Made by a program: the position numbers and the translations under genes | Shown: in pieces, positions 35,654-44,516 of the stretch | Layout of the letters: each line of letters starts with the position of its first letter | Numbering within the stretch: position 1 is the stretch's first letter | NCBI RefSeq assembly: GCF_004001245.1 | Contig: NZ_AP018724.1 | Span: forward strand, 674,501-738,500 | Length of the DNA stretch: 64,000 bases | Origin: Sulfurivermis fontis | Lineage (GTDB): Bacteria; Pseudomonadota; Gammaproteobacteria; Thiohalomonadales; Thiohalomonadaceae | Direction of reading: 5' to 3' | The notes under the pieces: generated by a model | What the model saw: the letters and a program-made list of their open reading frames with translations, nothing else | Told to the model about the DNA's origin: nothing | Database searches by the model: none

Positions 35654-36613
35654 ATGAACCAGGCCGAACGCATCTTTCGCATCCACCGCGAATTAAAGTC
35701 CGGCAAGCGGGTTACCTTTCAGCGTTTGCGTGAAGCGCTCGAAGTTTTATCTGCCACTCTGAAACGCGATATCGCCTATATGCGCGATTTCATGGATGCA
35801 CCTATTCTCAACGAACGTGACGGCAGCGGCTACTGGTACGACCCTGCCGCCCTGGAGTTTGAACTCCCCGGCCTGTGGTTCAACGACTCCGAACTCTACG
35901 CCCTGCTGGCCAGCGAACAGTTGCTGGAAGCGGTACAGCCCGGTTTGCTCACCCCTTACATCGGCCCGCTGCGTGGTCGCATCCGCAAACTGCTGGAGCA
36001 AAGCGGCCATAGTGCCGACATCGTCACCAGCCGCGTCCGTCTTCAGGCCGCCGCGCGTCGTCCGGTGGATGCGGAGCATTTCGGCGCCGTTGCCGGTGCC
36101 GTGCTCAATGGCCGCATCATAGATATCGAATATCACGGTCGCGAAAAAGGCCACACCACCCGCCGACGGGTCCATCCGCAGCGCCTGCTGCACTACCGCG
36201 ACAATTGGTATCTGATTGCTTGGTGTGAGCAGGCACAGGATCTGCGCACCTTCTCCCTCGATCGCATCCGCCCGCTCACCACCCATGCGGAGGCGGCTCG
36301 CACCCTGCCCGACTCCGACATCGATCGTCTCGTCGGTGCCACATTTGGCATTTTTTCCGGCACCGCCACCGCGTGGGCGGTACTGCGCTTTTCGCCCCAT
36401 GCCGCCCGCTGGGTTGCCGACGAGCATTGGCATCCAGAACAGATCGGCCAGTGGAACAATGGCTATTATGAGTTGCAGGTTCCTTACTCCGATCCCAGGG
36501 AACTGCTCATGGACATACTCAAATATGGCCCGGACGTGGAGGTTCTCGCACCGGAGAGCCTGCGTGAGACCGTGGCCGGCCGCCTGCGGGAGGCCGTAGC
36601 CCGCTATAGCTGA
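35654..36613 (+). CDS. WYL-domain transcriptional regulator
   Basis: This 319-residue protein has an N-terminal winged-helix (MNQAERIFRIHRELKSGKRVTFQRLREALEVLSATLKRDIAYMRD) and a WYL domain at about 150-230. The WYL domain includes IIDIEYHGREKGHTTRRRVHPQRLLHYRDNWYLIAWCEQAQDLRTFSLDRI. A WCX-type C-terminal extension ends near PYSDPRELLMDILKYGPDVEVLAPESLRE. WYL proteins sense nucleic acid or nucleotide ligands and commonly regulate CRISPR and other defence loci. GGGAGGAG precedes ATG at 35654. The gene heads a same-strand run into cas3. Confidence 0.9.
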   Translation: MNQAERIFRIHRELKSGKRVTFQRLREALEVLSATLKRDIAYMRDFMDAPILNERDGSGYWYDPAALEFELPGLWFNDSELYALLASEQLLEAVQPGLLTPYIGPLRGRIRKLLEQSGHSADIVTSRVRLQAAARRPVDAEHFGAVAGAVLNGRIIDIEYHGREKGHTTRRRVHPQRLLHYRDNWYLIAWCEQAQDLRTFSLDRIRPLTTHAEAARTLPDSDIDRLVGATFGIFSGTATAWAVLRFSPHAARWVADEHWHPEQIGQWNNGYYELQVPYSDPRELLMDILKYGPDVEVLAPESLRETVAGRLREAVARYS

Positions 36614-36670
36614 GGGCCGGGCTCAACTGGTGAGCCAACCGGCGTGGTATACAACCCATAGGACTGCAAT

Positions 36671-37249
36671 ATGAAAAAGCCATCGGTACAGGTCACCCCA
36701 TTGAAAGCAGCACAGATCTACCAGCTCAAAGTCACCCTGAAATGGAGCAAGCCACCCATCTGGCGTCGTCTCCAGGTGCGCGGCGACACCAAACTGGGCA
36801 AGTTGCACCAGATATTGCAGATCGCCATGGGCTGGTGGGACCAACACCTCCATGCCTTTGACGCCGGCGGCGTCGCTTACGGTGAGCCCGACCCCGACTT
36901 CCCCAGCAACCTGCGCAGCGAGCGCAACGTCCGCCTCGACAAGATCGCCCGCGAAGGCGACACCTTCCGTTACGAATACGACTTCGGCGACAGTTGGGTA
37001 CACGAGATCAAGGTGGAAAAAGTGCTCGAGCCCGAGCCCGGCGTGCACTATCCCCGCTGCCTCGCCGGCAAGCGCGCCTGCCCGCCGGAAGACTGCGGCG
37101 GGGTGCCGGGGTATGAACGCATGCTGGAAATCGTTGGCAACCCCAAGGACGAAGAACATGCGGAAATGGTCGAATGGTTGGGGGAGGAATTCGATCCGGA
37201 GGCGTTCGATTTGGAGGCGGTGAATGAGGAGCTGGAGATGCTGCGATGA
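36671..37249 (+). CDS. Plasmid pRiA4b ORF-3-like protein
   Basis: The 192-residue protein matches the pRiA4b ORF-3 family: [47 protein letters not shown], then [55 protein letters not shown]. Paired Cys ([15 protein letters not shown]) suggest a structural metal site. The family occurs on plasmids and in accessory islands, and its biochemical function is unknown. The stop overlaps the next gene by 4 bp. Confidence 0.88.
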   Translation: MKKPSVQVTPLKAAQIYQLKVTLKWSKPPIWRRLQVRGDTKLGKLHQILQIAMGWWDQHLHAFDAGGVAYGEPDPDFPSNLRSERNVRLDKIAREGDTFRYEYDFGDSWVHEIKVEKVLEPEPGVHYPRCLAGKRACPPEDCGGVPGYERMLEIVGNPKDEEHAEMVEWLGEEFDPEAFDLEAVNEELEMLR

Positions 37250-38184
37250 GTAATGGGAATAATCCTGTTCTCACACTGCCTTCCTACAGTGACGACGAAC
37301 TGGCCAGACTGGACGAGAAGGCGTTGCTACAACTCTTACGACGCGAGTGCGATCGCGTCCCACGTAACGTCATTGACGCCTGCGCAGCGCGTGGCGATGC
37401 AATGATCCGGCAGTTACGAGAAACGATGACTGCCTCCCGGAGCGGCGAGGATTTGGAGGAAGGCGACTGGTGGCTCAGTTACCATGCGGCGATGATCGCC
37501 GGACTCATCCCGACGGCGGCGGCCGGAAACCTGCTTGTCGATCTCATGCACTGGCTGGATGTAAGCGACGATAACAATATGCAGGACTGGCTCGCCGGAT
37601 GGTGGCCCGCACTCTTTGCTAACAAAGAGGCAATGCACGCAGATGCCCTACGTGCGATAGCCGAGAACTGGACCTACGACGTATTCATCAGGGTACACGC
37701 CGCTGAAGTTGCGCATTACCTTGCCCAGCGGCAAGGCATGGATCAAGGTGAAGCCGTGCTCGACTGGATCGCCGGACTGGCAGGCGACGAACGGCAGGAA
37801 GCGGACTCTCGTATACCTCTCGGCTATACCCTCCTCAATTTTCCACGCGAGCGCCATCGCCCCGTCCTGGAAAAGCTGGTTAGCCTGCAAGAAGGTTATA
37901 TCAGGGATTTCGACGAAAACGATATCGTGCGTGCCTTCGCCAAGGGCAGGGACACACCGGGATGGGAACGTTTTGCCGACCCTTGGCAATTCTACGAGCC
38001 CAGTCAGATCGAAGCCCGCCAACGGCGCTGGGCCAAAGAAGCGTCTTACCCTACGGAGCCAACCGATACCGCGCTGCTGGATTGGAACGAACCTTATGTG
38101 CGGGACGAACCCAAGATCGGCCGCAACGACCCCTGCCCGTGCGGCAGTGGGAAGAAATACAAGAAATGCTGTTTGGATGGATGA
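37246..38184 (+). CDS. SEC-C zinc-motif protein with DUF1186-like region
   Basis: The 312-residue protein ends in a canonical SEC-C motif, [23 protein letters not shown], a small zinc finger also found at the C-terminus of SecA. The main body (about residues 10-270) is helical and resembles DUF1186 repeats ([33 protein letters not shown]). Function is not known. It is coupled to the upstream gene by a 4-bp overlap and is separated from cas3 by 25 bp. Confidence 0.8.
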   Translation: MSNGNNPVLTLPSYSDDELARLDEKALLQLLRRECDRVPRNVIDACAARGDAMIRQLRETMTASRSGEDLEEGDWWLSYHAAMIAGLIPTAAAGNLLVDLMHWLDVSDDNNMQDWLAGWWPALFANKEAMHADALRAIAENWTYDVFIRVHAAEVAHYLAQRQGMDQGEAVLDWIAGLAGDERQEADSRIPLGYTLLNFPRERHRPVLEKLVSLQEGYIRDFDENDIVRAFAKGRDTPGWERFADPWQFYEPSQIEARQRRWAKEASYPTEPTDTALLDWNEPYVRDEPKIGRNDPCPCGSGKKYKKCCLDG

Positions 38185-38209
38185 CAATGGATGAAACGGA
38201 GGGAAATCG

Positions 38210-40948
38210 TTGAATCCGCGTCAAAATGAGTTGTTGTTCCGCTATTGGGGCAAGGCCGGCAAGAACGAAGCCGGCGAGCCTATATGGCACCCGTTGGTCT
38301 ACCACAGCCTGGATGTGGCGGCGGTCGGTTATGTCCTGTTGCGCAAGAATGCCTACATCCGTAAAAGGCTGGCGCAGATGCTCGGGCTCAGTGAGGATGA
38401 ACTGGTCTGGCTGGCGGTCTTTTTCCTCGGATTGCATGACATCGGCAAGTTCGCGCGCCATTTCCAGGCGCTGCAACCCGACCTGTTTCTGGAATTGCAG
38501 GGTGACAAGGCGGAACTGCCTTATGTACGCCACGATGCGCTTGGTGAGCTGTTGTGGAACAGGTTTCTGCGGCCCTACTGTGCGGCGCGAGGCTACCTGG
38601 GCATAGCGGCACAACGGGGGAGCCGGTCCTCGGCCGACGGTGCCGCCGATTATTGGATGCATACCGTCCTTGGCCACCACGGCAGACCTGTTACCGCAAA
38701 GGATGCCGAACGCGTCGTGGCCACCGAGTACTTTCCCGAGTCGGCACGGCAGGCGGCCGAGACGTTCTTCGAGCAATGGTTAGGCGTCTGCGAGAATGTT
38801 GCCGGAATTCGCTGGCCTTCAGCGAAGCAGGTGAAGGCCGCCTCCTGGTGGCTCGCCGGCCTGACGGTGCTTTGTGACTGGCTCGGTTCCAACCAGGAGC
38901 AGTTCGCCATGACGCCGCAGCCCATGCCGTTGGCAGAGTATTGGCGGCATGCCCTGGGGCTGGCAGAGGCGGCGGTTGCCAAGGCCGGGATGGTTCCTGC
39001 GACGCCGGCGCCTATGCATGATCTGGCAGAACTCTTCGGCGAGTCGTTCAAAAAACCGACGCCGTTGCAGGCGCACTGTCTTGATTTGCACCTTGAGCCG
39101 GGGGCAGGCTTCTATCTCCTGGAGGACGTGACCGGTGCGGGCAAGACGGAAGCTGCCTTGATACTGGCCCACCGCTTGATGGCGGCCGGGGCACAACGCG
39201 GTTTGTACTTTGCGCTGCCGACCATGGCCACGGCCAACGCCATGTTCGAAAGGATGGGGCGCGTCTATCGGCGTCTGTATGCGAACGACAGCAGCCCGTC
39301 GTTGGTCCTGGCTCATGGCGCCCGGCGGTTGCACGAAGGTTTCCGTGAAGCCATCGATCACTATCCCAACGCACAAGACGACAGCTACGGCGACGATACC
39401 GAGCCGGCACAGTACCGTTGTGCCGCCTGGCTGGCGGACAGCCCGAAGAAATCACTCTTGGCCGAGGTGGGGGTAGGTACGGTGGATCAGGCGGTGCTTG
39501 GCGTTTTGCCTTCTCGCCACCAGTCTTTGCGCCTCTTCGGCCTGTTCGGCAAAGTGCTTATCGTCGACGAAGTACACGCCTACGAAGCCTATCTGTTTCG
39601 CCTTCTCACCGCGCTGATCACCTTCCACGCCGCCTCCGGCGGAAGCGTCATCCTCCTTTCGGCTACCTTGCCCCATCGCCAGCGGCGCGCATTGCTCGAA
39701 GCGTTTTACGAGGGGCTTGGTCAGGAACCACGGGATTTGACGCGCACGAGCGACCAAGACTACCCCCTGGTCACCCATGCCTCGACGATTGCGCAGGAAG
39801 AGTCTGTGGTCGCCTCCAGGGAGGAGGTCTGTCGTACCGTCCATGTAAAACGCGTTGATACCGTCGAGCAGGTCGAAGCGCTCATGGCTGAGGCGGTAGA
39901 TGCGGGCAGATGCGTCTGCTGGATACGCAACACCGTTCACGACGCTCGCAAGGCCTATCGCGAACTACGGGCGCACCATCCAGACTGGAATATCGTTCTG
40001 TTCCATGCCCGTTATGCGCTGGGCGACCGGCTGGAGATCGAAACGCGCGTGGTGAACCGGTTCGGCAAAGACGGTGGCGAAGCGGAGCGCAAGGGGCAGA
40101 TCCTGATCGCCACCCCCGTCGTGGAGCAATCTCTCGACATCGATTTCGACGAAATGATCAGCGACCTGGCACCTATCGACCTCATCATCCAGCGGGCCGG
40201 TCGTCTGCGGCGCCACCGCCGGGACACAAGAGGCAATCCGATCGATGCACAGGATCAGCGCGGCCAGCCGACTCTGCATCTTTTCGCACCCGAGCCGGTG
40301 GACGCACCGGACGAGGAGTGGTTCGCCTCCTTCCTGCCGAAGGCGGCCTACGTCTACGACAACCATGCCCAGCTCTGGCTCGGCCTGCGACTGCTGATGG
40401 AGCAGGGCGCCTTCACCATGCCTACCGATGCCCGCCGCCTGATCGAAGGCGTCTATGGCGACGTATATCCTCCGCCGGGTTTGGAAAAAAGCTACTGGGA
40501 TTCCCATGGCGAGGAACTGGGCGACGGTAGTCTCGCCGACTACAACGCCCTCAGTATTGCTGCCTACTACGGCGATACCGACGCCGGCCGGTGGTGGGCC
40601 GAAGAAAAGGCGCCGACAAGGCTGGGCGACAGCACCGTCGTTTATCTGGCCCGTTGGGACGGCGAGCGTCTCGCGCCCTTGCGTGAGGGCGGTGAGTTTC
40701 CCTGGCAGGTGTCGTCGGTATCGGTATTGGCCGTCCGCATCCGCTCGGCCGAGCGGCCGGCCCTCGTTCCTGAAGCGGAGTGGGAGCGGGTGTTGGGCGA
40801 ACTGCCGGCCAAGGGTAAGTGGGGTGTATTGCTGGCGCTGGATGGAGATATGCACGGAAGCGCCACGGACGGCCGTGGGAACACTGTGCCGGTTCTCTAC
40901 AGCGATAAGGAGGGATTGCTGGTGGGGGAGGAGTGCGAGGAGCTGTGA
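38210..40948 (+). CDS. cas3: CRISPR-associated helicase-nuclease Cas3 (type I-E)
   Basis: Cas3 is recruited by Cascade after R-loop formation and then unwinds and cuts the displaced DNA strand. The 912-residue protein has an N-terminal HD nuclease: His27/His32, H76-D77 in LGLHDIGKFARHFQ and H156-H157 in LGHHGRP. The SF2 helicase core has Walker A DVTGAGKTEAAL at about 305-316, DEVH box at 453-456 and LLSATLPHRQRRAL. Motif VI, PIDLIIQRAGRLRRHRR, is intact. Start is TTG at 38210 with GGAGGG at 38198-38203. All catalytic motifs look functional. Confidence 0.96.
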   Translation: MNPRQNELLFRYWGKAGKNEAGEPIWHPLVYHSLDVAAVGYVLLRKNAYIRKRLAQMLGLSEDELVWLAVFFLGLHDIGKFARHFQALQPDLFLELQGDKAELPYVRHDALGELLWNRFLRPYCAARGYLGIAAQRGSRSSADGAADYWMHTVLGHHGRPVTAKDAERVVATEYFPESARQAAETFFEQWLGVCENVAGIRWPSAKQVKAASWWLAGLTVLCDWLGSNQEQFAMTPQPMPLAEYWRHALGLAEAAVAKAGMVPATPAPMHDLAELFGESFKKPTPLQAHCLDLHLEPGAGFYLLEDVTGAGKTEAALILAHRLMAAGAQRGLYFALPTMATANAMFERMGRVYRRLYANDSSPSLVLAHGARRLHEGFREAIDHYPNAQDDSYGDDTEPAQYRCAAWLADSPKKSLLAEVGVGTVDQAVLGVLPSRHQSLRLFGLFGKVLIVDEVHAYEAYLFRLLTALITFHAASGGSVILLSATLPHRQRRALLEAFYEGLGQEPRDLTRTSDQDYPLVTHASTIAQEESVVASREEVCRTVHVKRVDTVEQVEALMAEAVDAGRCVCWIRNTVHDARKAYRELRAHHPDWNIVLFHARYALGDRLEIETRVVNRFGKDGGEAERKGQILIATPVVEQSLDIDFDEMISDLAPIDLIIQRAGRLRRHRRDTRGNPIDAQDQRGQPTLHLFAPEPVDAPDEEWFASFLPKAAYVYDNHAQLWLGLRLLMEQGAFTMPTDARRLIEGVYGDVYPPPGLEKSYWDSHGEELGDGSLADYNALSIAAYYGDTDAGRWWAEEKAPTRLGDSTVVYLARWDGERLAPLREGGEFPWQVSSVSVLAVRIRSAERPALVPEAEWERVLGELPAKGKWGVLLALDGDMHGSATDGRGNTVPVLYSDKEGLLVGEECEEL

Positions 40949-41087
40949 ACTCCCTGCACTCTCCGAACCCCTCAGGCAAATGTGCCTGCGCAGATTTTGG
41001 AGGTCTGCAGCGGGATATACCACGCTCATTCAATCCAATCGGATCAATGAGTTGGATATACAGGATAGGTTTTGGAGGTCTTCCTGC

Positions 41088-41116
41088 ATGTCCCTCCCCG
41101 TAACACGGGGAACATT
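41088..41116 (-). other. CRISPR-repeat-like hairpin (possible guide-RNA remnant or terminator)
   Basis: Read on the minus strand, the sequence is ATGTTCCCCGTGTTACGGGG, then AGGGACATG. The array repeat reads GTGTTCCCCGCGCACGCGGGG, then ATGAACCG. The TGTTCCCCG and CGGGGA arms are shared and the loop differs. The 7-bp stem with a 3-nt loop mimics the repeat hairpin that Cas6e recognises. On the plus strand the same hairpin is followed seven bases later by TTTTT, so it could instead act as a weak terminator for cas3. Confidence 0.45.
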
Positions 41117-41192
41117 CTTTTTGCGGTTGAGCTAAGTGGTTCAGCCTCGAAGGTTTCGAGGAACGACATATAATATTGCAGTTGAACTAAGC

Positions 41193-41221
41193 TTGTCAAG
41201 AACATGAAATGCCTGTATTGT
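41193..41221 (+). promoter_or_regulatory. Predicted promoter of the Cascade operon
   Basis: TTGTCA (-35, 41193-41198), a 17-bp spacer ending in an extended-minus-10 TG, and TATTGT (-10, 41216-41221) lie about 70 bp before cas8e. The second copy of the TTGCRGTTGARCTAAG direct repeat ends 1 bp before the -35, so a bound regulator would sit against RNA polymerase. The WYL protein encoded at 35.7 kb is a candidate for that role (inference). Confidence 0.55.
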
Positions 41222-41289
41222 CGCTTGAAAGTAGCCTGTGCTCGTACAGGGGGCTTCTAGGAGCGTGAATAACTAGGGAAGAGGACTAA

Positions 41290-42918
41290 ATGGCTAGCTT
41301 GAACCTGATTGATGAACCATGGATACCGGTAAGGAGAAAACATGGCAGCTGTGAGCTGATCGCCCCCTGGGCGCTGACCGACCGGCACGACACCGACCCC
41401 ATCGTCGCCCTCGACGCCCCCCGCGCCGACTTCAAGGGGGCGTTGGCCCAGTTCCTCATCGGCCTGCTCCAGACCGCTGCCGCGCCGGACGAGGACCGAG
41501 GGATCGAGTGGCAGGCGTGGTTGGCGGAGCCGCCCTCGCCCGAGCAACTGCGCGAACTGTTCGCTCCCTATAGCAACCACTTCAACCTCGGTGGCGATGG
41601 TCCCCGCTTCCTGCAGGACCGGGAACCGTTGGGTGACGAGACGAGGCCTATCTCGGCGCTGCTGATAGAGATCCCCGGCGCCAATTCACTGCGCAACAAC
41701 ACCGATCACTTCGTCAAACGCGGCGGGGTCAACGGCCTCTGCCCGGCCTGTGCCGCAACCGCCCTGTTCACGCTCCAAACCAACGCCCCGAGCGGCGGCG
41801 CCGGTCACCGTACGTCGCTACGCGGTGGTGGTCCGCTCACCACCCTGGTGGTGTTGGACCCGAAGGCGGAGGGGCTGGACGCTACCCTGTGGCGCGACCT
41901 CTGGCTCAACGTCCTTCCGGCGGAGGAGGTGCCGCGGCTGACCGGCAACGCCAGGCTGACCCAGCCCGAGGCGACCTTTCCCTGGCTGGCGCCTACGCGC
42001 ACCAGCGCCAAGGGCGAGCCGGACACCCTTCCTCAGGACGCTCACCCGTTGCAGATGTATTGGGGAATGCCGCGCCGTATCCGCCTGGCACTGGACGACT
42101 TGGCCGAAGGTGAATGCGATATCTGTGCGGTGCAGGGGACGCCATTGGTGACCGAATATGTGACCAAGAACTACGGCGTCAACTACGGCGGCGCCTGGGA
42201 GCACCCCCTGAGCCCCCACTATCTGGACGAAAAGACTGGCGCGCCGATGCCTACCCATGCCCAACCCGGTGGTTTCAGCTATCGCCACTGGAGCAATTGG
42301 GTCATCTCCAGCGATACCCGCAAGCCGGCCCGCGTCGTGACCTATTTCGACGTGAACAATCGGCTTCAGGATGCGCAGCTCCGTATCTGGGCCTTCGGCT
42401 ATGACATGGACAACATGAAGGCCCGCGCCTGGTACGAAACCACCGTGCCGCTCTATCTGATGCCCTCGGGCGAGCAGCGCGAACGGTTCGTCAAGCAGGT
42501 CAACAACCTGATCGAGGCCGCGGTACAGACCGCCGGCTACGTCCAGGGCGCCATCAAGGACGCCTGGTTTCGGCGCCCGGGCGATGTGCGGGGCGACACC
42601 GCGTTCCTCCGCGGCGCGTTCTTCGAACGTACCCAAACGGCGTTCTACGGCCTGTTGCAGGAATGCCATGCGGTCGTCCAAAAAGGGGACGACGAAACTG
42701 CTCTGCGCGAACAGTGGCTTTGGTCGTTGCGTAAAGAGGCGGAAGCCCTGTTCGTGGAGCGGGCGGAAAACGGCGCCCTGGACGAAGGCGATCTGGCCCG
42801 TATCGCCAGGGCCCATATAGATCTGCGCAAGAAGCTAAGGGGCAACAAGCTGTACGAGATTCTCCACCTTACGAAGCCGAAAAAGGAAAAAGGGAAAGAG
42901 GAGGGAATGACACCATGA
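41290..42918 (+). CDS. cas8e: Cascade large subunit Cas8e (Cse1/CasA)
   Basis: Cas8e recognises the PAM and recruits Cas3. The 542-residue product begins ASLNLIDEPWIPVRRKHG and has the family blocks FKGALAQFLIGLLQTA, FNLGGDGPRFLQD and GGVNGLCPACAATALFTLQTNAPSGGAGHRTSLRGGGPLTTLV. Further along are KNYGVNYGGAWEHPLSPHY and ARVVTYFDVNNR. The length is within the usual 500-560 range. Its stop overlaps cse2 by 4 bp. A weak GAAGAGGA site precedes the ATG. Confidence 0.95.
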   Translation: MASLNLIDEPWIPVRRKHGSCELIAPWALTDRHDTDPIVALDAPRADFKGALAQFLIGLLQTAAAPDEDRGIEWQAWLAEPPSPEQLRELFAPYSNHFNLGGDGPRFLQDREPLGDETRPISALLIEIPGANSLRNNTDHFVKRGGVNGLCPACAATALFTLQTNAPSGGAGHRTSLRGGGPLTTLVVLDPKAEGLDATLWRDLWLNVLPAEEVPRLTGNARLTQPEATFPWLAPTRTSAKGEPDTLPQDAHPLQMYWGMPRRIRLALDDLAEGECDICAVQGTPLVTEYVTKNYGVNYGGAWEHPLSPHYLDEKTGAPMPTHAQPGGFSYRHWSNWVISSDTRKPARVVTYFDVNNRLQDAQLRIWAFGYDMDNMKARAWYETTVPLYLMPSGEQRERFVKQVNNLIEAAVQTAGYVQGAIKDAWFRRPGDVRGDTAFLRGAFFERTQTAFYGLLQECHAVVQKGDDETALREQWLWSLRKEAEALFVERAENGALDEGDLARIARAHIDLRKKLRGNKLYEILHLTKPKKEKGKEEGMTP

Positions 42919-43415
42919 GCATCAGTTTCAATGCGGGGCGGCCGGCCGGAGACATCGTCGCCGGCTGGTGGGAAGGACTGCAACAGGACAGTGGTGGCCG
43001 GGCTCAGCTGCGGCGCTGCAAGAGTCCGGACGAGGTGATGCTTGAGCCGGCGTTCCATCGCCTGCTCAATCGGATGCGGGGCCTGTTGGAGAGCGACGGC
43101 AATATGCCGGTGGATGAATCCTATCGCCGTTTGGCGGCGGTGGCCGGGTTGCTGTCTCATGTAAAGAAGCCTGATAACAAGGCGCTAGCCGAAAGGATGG
43201 CCGAATCAAAAGGAGGCCGTCCGCGTTTCAGTTCATTGCGTTTTCGCCGGTTGATGAAGGAGTCGTTCGACGATCTCTATCCGGCGATGATCCGCGTCAT
43301 TCGCCAACTCGACAAAACGGCCAGCCTCAGCGATCTGGCCAACTCGGTTTTCTATTGGGGCGACAAGGTACGCAAAGACTGGGCGCTCGCCTACTTCCCC
43401 AACGTAGTGGAATAA
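42915..43415 (+). CDS. cse2: Cascade small subunit Cse2 (CasB)
   Basis: Two copies of Cse2 line the belly of Cascade and stabilise the R-loop. The 166-residue protein has the family pattern VAGWWEGLQQDSGGRAQLRRCKSPDEVMLEPAFHRLL, KGGRPRFSSLRFRRLMKE and LANSVFYWGDKVRKDWALAYF. ATG at 42915 overlaps the cas8e stop. Confidence 0.94.
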   Translation: MSISFNAGRPAGDIVAGWWEGLQQDSGGRAQLRRCKSPDEVMLEPAFHRLLNRMRGLLESDGNMPVDESYRRLAAVAGLLSHVKKPDNKALAERMAESKGGRPRFSSLRFRRLMKESFDDLYPAMIRVIRQLDKTASLSDLANSVFYWGDKVRKDWALAYFPNVVE

Positions 43416-43449
43416 CCCGCACGTTATCAATCGACACAAGGAGCACGTC

Positions 43450-44511
43450 ATGACCCGTTTCGTTCAACTTCACCTGCTGACCTCTTACCCGCCCGCCAAC
43501 CTCAATCGCGACGACCTGGGGCGCCCGAAGACGGCGACCATGGGCGGCGCGCAGCGCCTGCGTGTCTCATCGCAAAGCCTCAAGCGTGCGTGGCGCACCT
43601 CGGAGTTGTTCCAGGAGGCATTGGCCGGACACGTCGGTGTACGGACCAAGGAGATGGGGCGTCAGGTATACCAACGGTTGCTTGAGCAGGGCGTCAAGGA
43701 AAAGGATGCCAAGGCCTGGGCCATCGAGATTGCCGGTGTGTTCGGCAAGGTGAAATCCGAAGACAAGAAGAACACCGACCCGCTGCACGTGCTCGACATC
43801 GAGCAGTTGGCCCATTTCAGCCCCGAAGAGCGCCAGGCCATCGATAGCCTGTGCGACACGCTGGCCGAGCGCGGCAGCGGACCGGACAAGGACGACCTGG
43901 CCCTGCTGCGCAAGCAGCACACCGCGGCCGATATCGCGCTGTTCGGTCGCATGCTGGCCAACAGCCCCGCCTACAACACCGAAGCCGCGGCCCAGGTGGC
44001 CCATGCCATTACGGTTCACAAGGTGACGGTGGAGGACGACTTCTTCACGGCGGTGGATGACCTCAACACCGGTGAGGAGGACGTGGGCGCTGGCCACATG
44101 GGCGAGACCGAGTTCGCCGCCGGCCTGTTCTACCAATACATCTGCATCGATCGGGAACAGCTGAAGAAGAACCTGAGTGGCGATTCGGGGTTGGCCAACA
44201 AGGCCCTGGCCGCGCTCACCGAGGCGGCGGCCACTATTGCTCCCATCGGCAAGCAGAACAGCTTCGCCTCCCGCGCCCGTGCCTCCTACATCATGGCCGA
44301 GGTGGGGGCGCAGCAACCGCGCTCACTCTCTGTGGCGTTCCTCAAGCCGGTAACCGGCAATGACCTGCTCGACAACGCCATACAGTCTCTGGATAAGACG
44401 AGAAAGGCGATGGACAAGGCCTATGGCAACTGTGCGGATGGTTATCGCATCATGAATCTCATGACCGGCGAAGGGAGCCTGCAGGAGATCATTGAGTTCA
44501 TCGTGGAGTAA
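43450..44511 (+). CDS. cas7e: Cascade backbone subunit Cas7e (Cse4/CasC)
   Basis: Six copies of this RAMP-fold protein bind along the crRNA. The 353-residue sequence contains FVQLHLLTSYPPANLNRDDLGRPKTATMGGAQRLRVSSQSLKRAWR, ADIALFGRMLANSPAYNTEAAAQVAHAITVHKV and AAATIAPIGKQNSFASRARASYIMAEVG, all I-E Cas7 signatures. AAGGAG precedes the ATG. Its stop is 5 bp from cas5e. Confidence 0.96.
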   Translation: MTRFVQLHLLTSYPPANLNRDDLGRPKTATMGGAQRLRVSSQSLKRAWRTSELFQEALAGHVGVRTKEMGRQVYQRLLEQGVKEKDAKAWAIEIAGVFGKVKSEDKKNTDPLHVLDIEQLAHFSPEERQAIDSLCDTLAERGSGPDKDDLALLRKQHTAADIALFGRMLANSPAYNTEAAAQVAHAITVHKVTVEDDFFTAVDDLNTGEEDVGAGHMGETEFAAGLFYQYICIDREQLKKNLSGDSGLANKALAALTEAAATIAPIGKQNSFASRARASYIMAEVGAQQPRSLSVAFLKPVTGNDLLDNAIQSLDKTRKAMDKAYGNCADGYRIMNLMTGEGSLQEIIEFIVE

Positions 44512-44516
44512 GGGTG

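Larger units (their letters stand above)
40949..41289 (+). promoter_or_regulatory. 341-bp regulatory gap between cas3 and cas8e
   Basis: No coding frame of note is present. From left to right I see: TTTTGGAGGTCT at 40995-41006 and again at 41070-41081; GGATATAC at 41013-41020 and 41054-41061; an interrupted hairpin CTCATT/AATGAG with ATCC/GGAT (41025-41051); a CRISPR-repeat-like hairpin (41088-41116); a direct repeat TTGCRGTTGARCTAAG at 41121-41136 and 41176-41191; a TATAAT box at 41169-41174; and a better promoter at 41193-41221. The number of paired motifs suggests active control of the Cascade operon. Confidence 0.6.

Noticed and set aside
40949-41289. A mini-CRISPR array in the cas3-cas8e gap
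   Set aside because: Only one repeat-like hairpin is present, with a changed loop and handle, and no second repeat at 61-bp distance. It was kept only as a repeat-like element.
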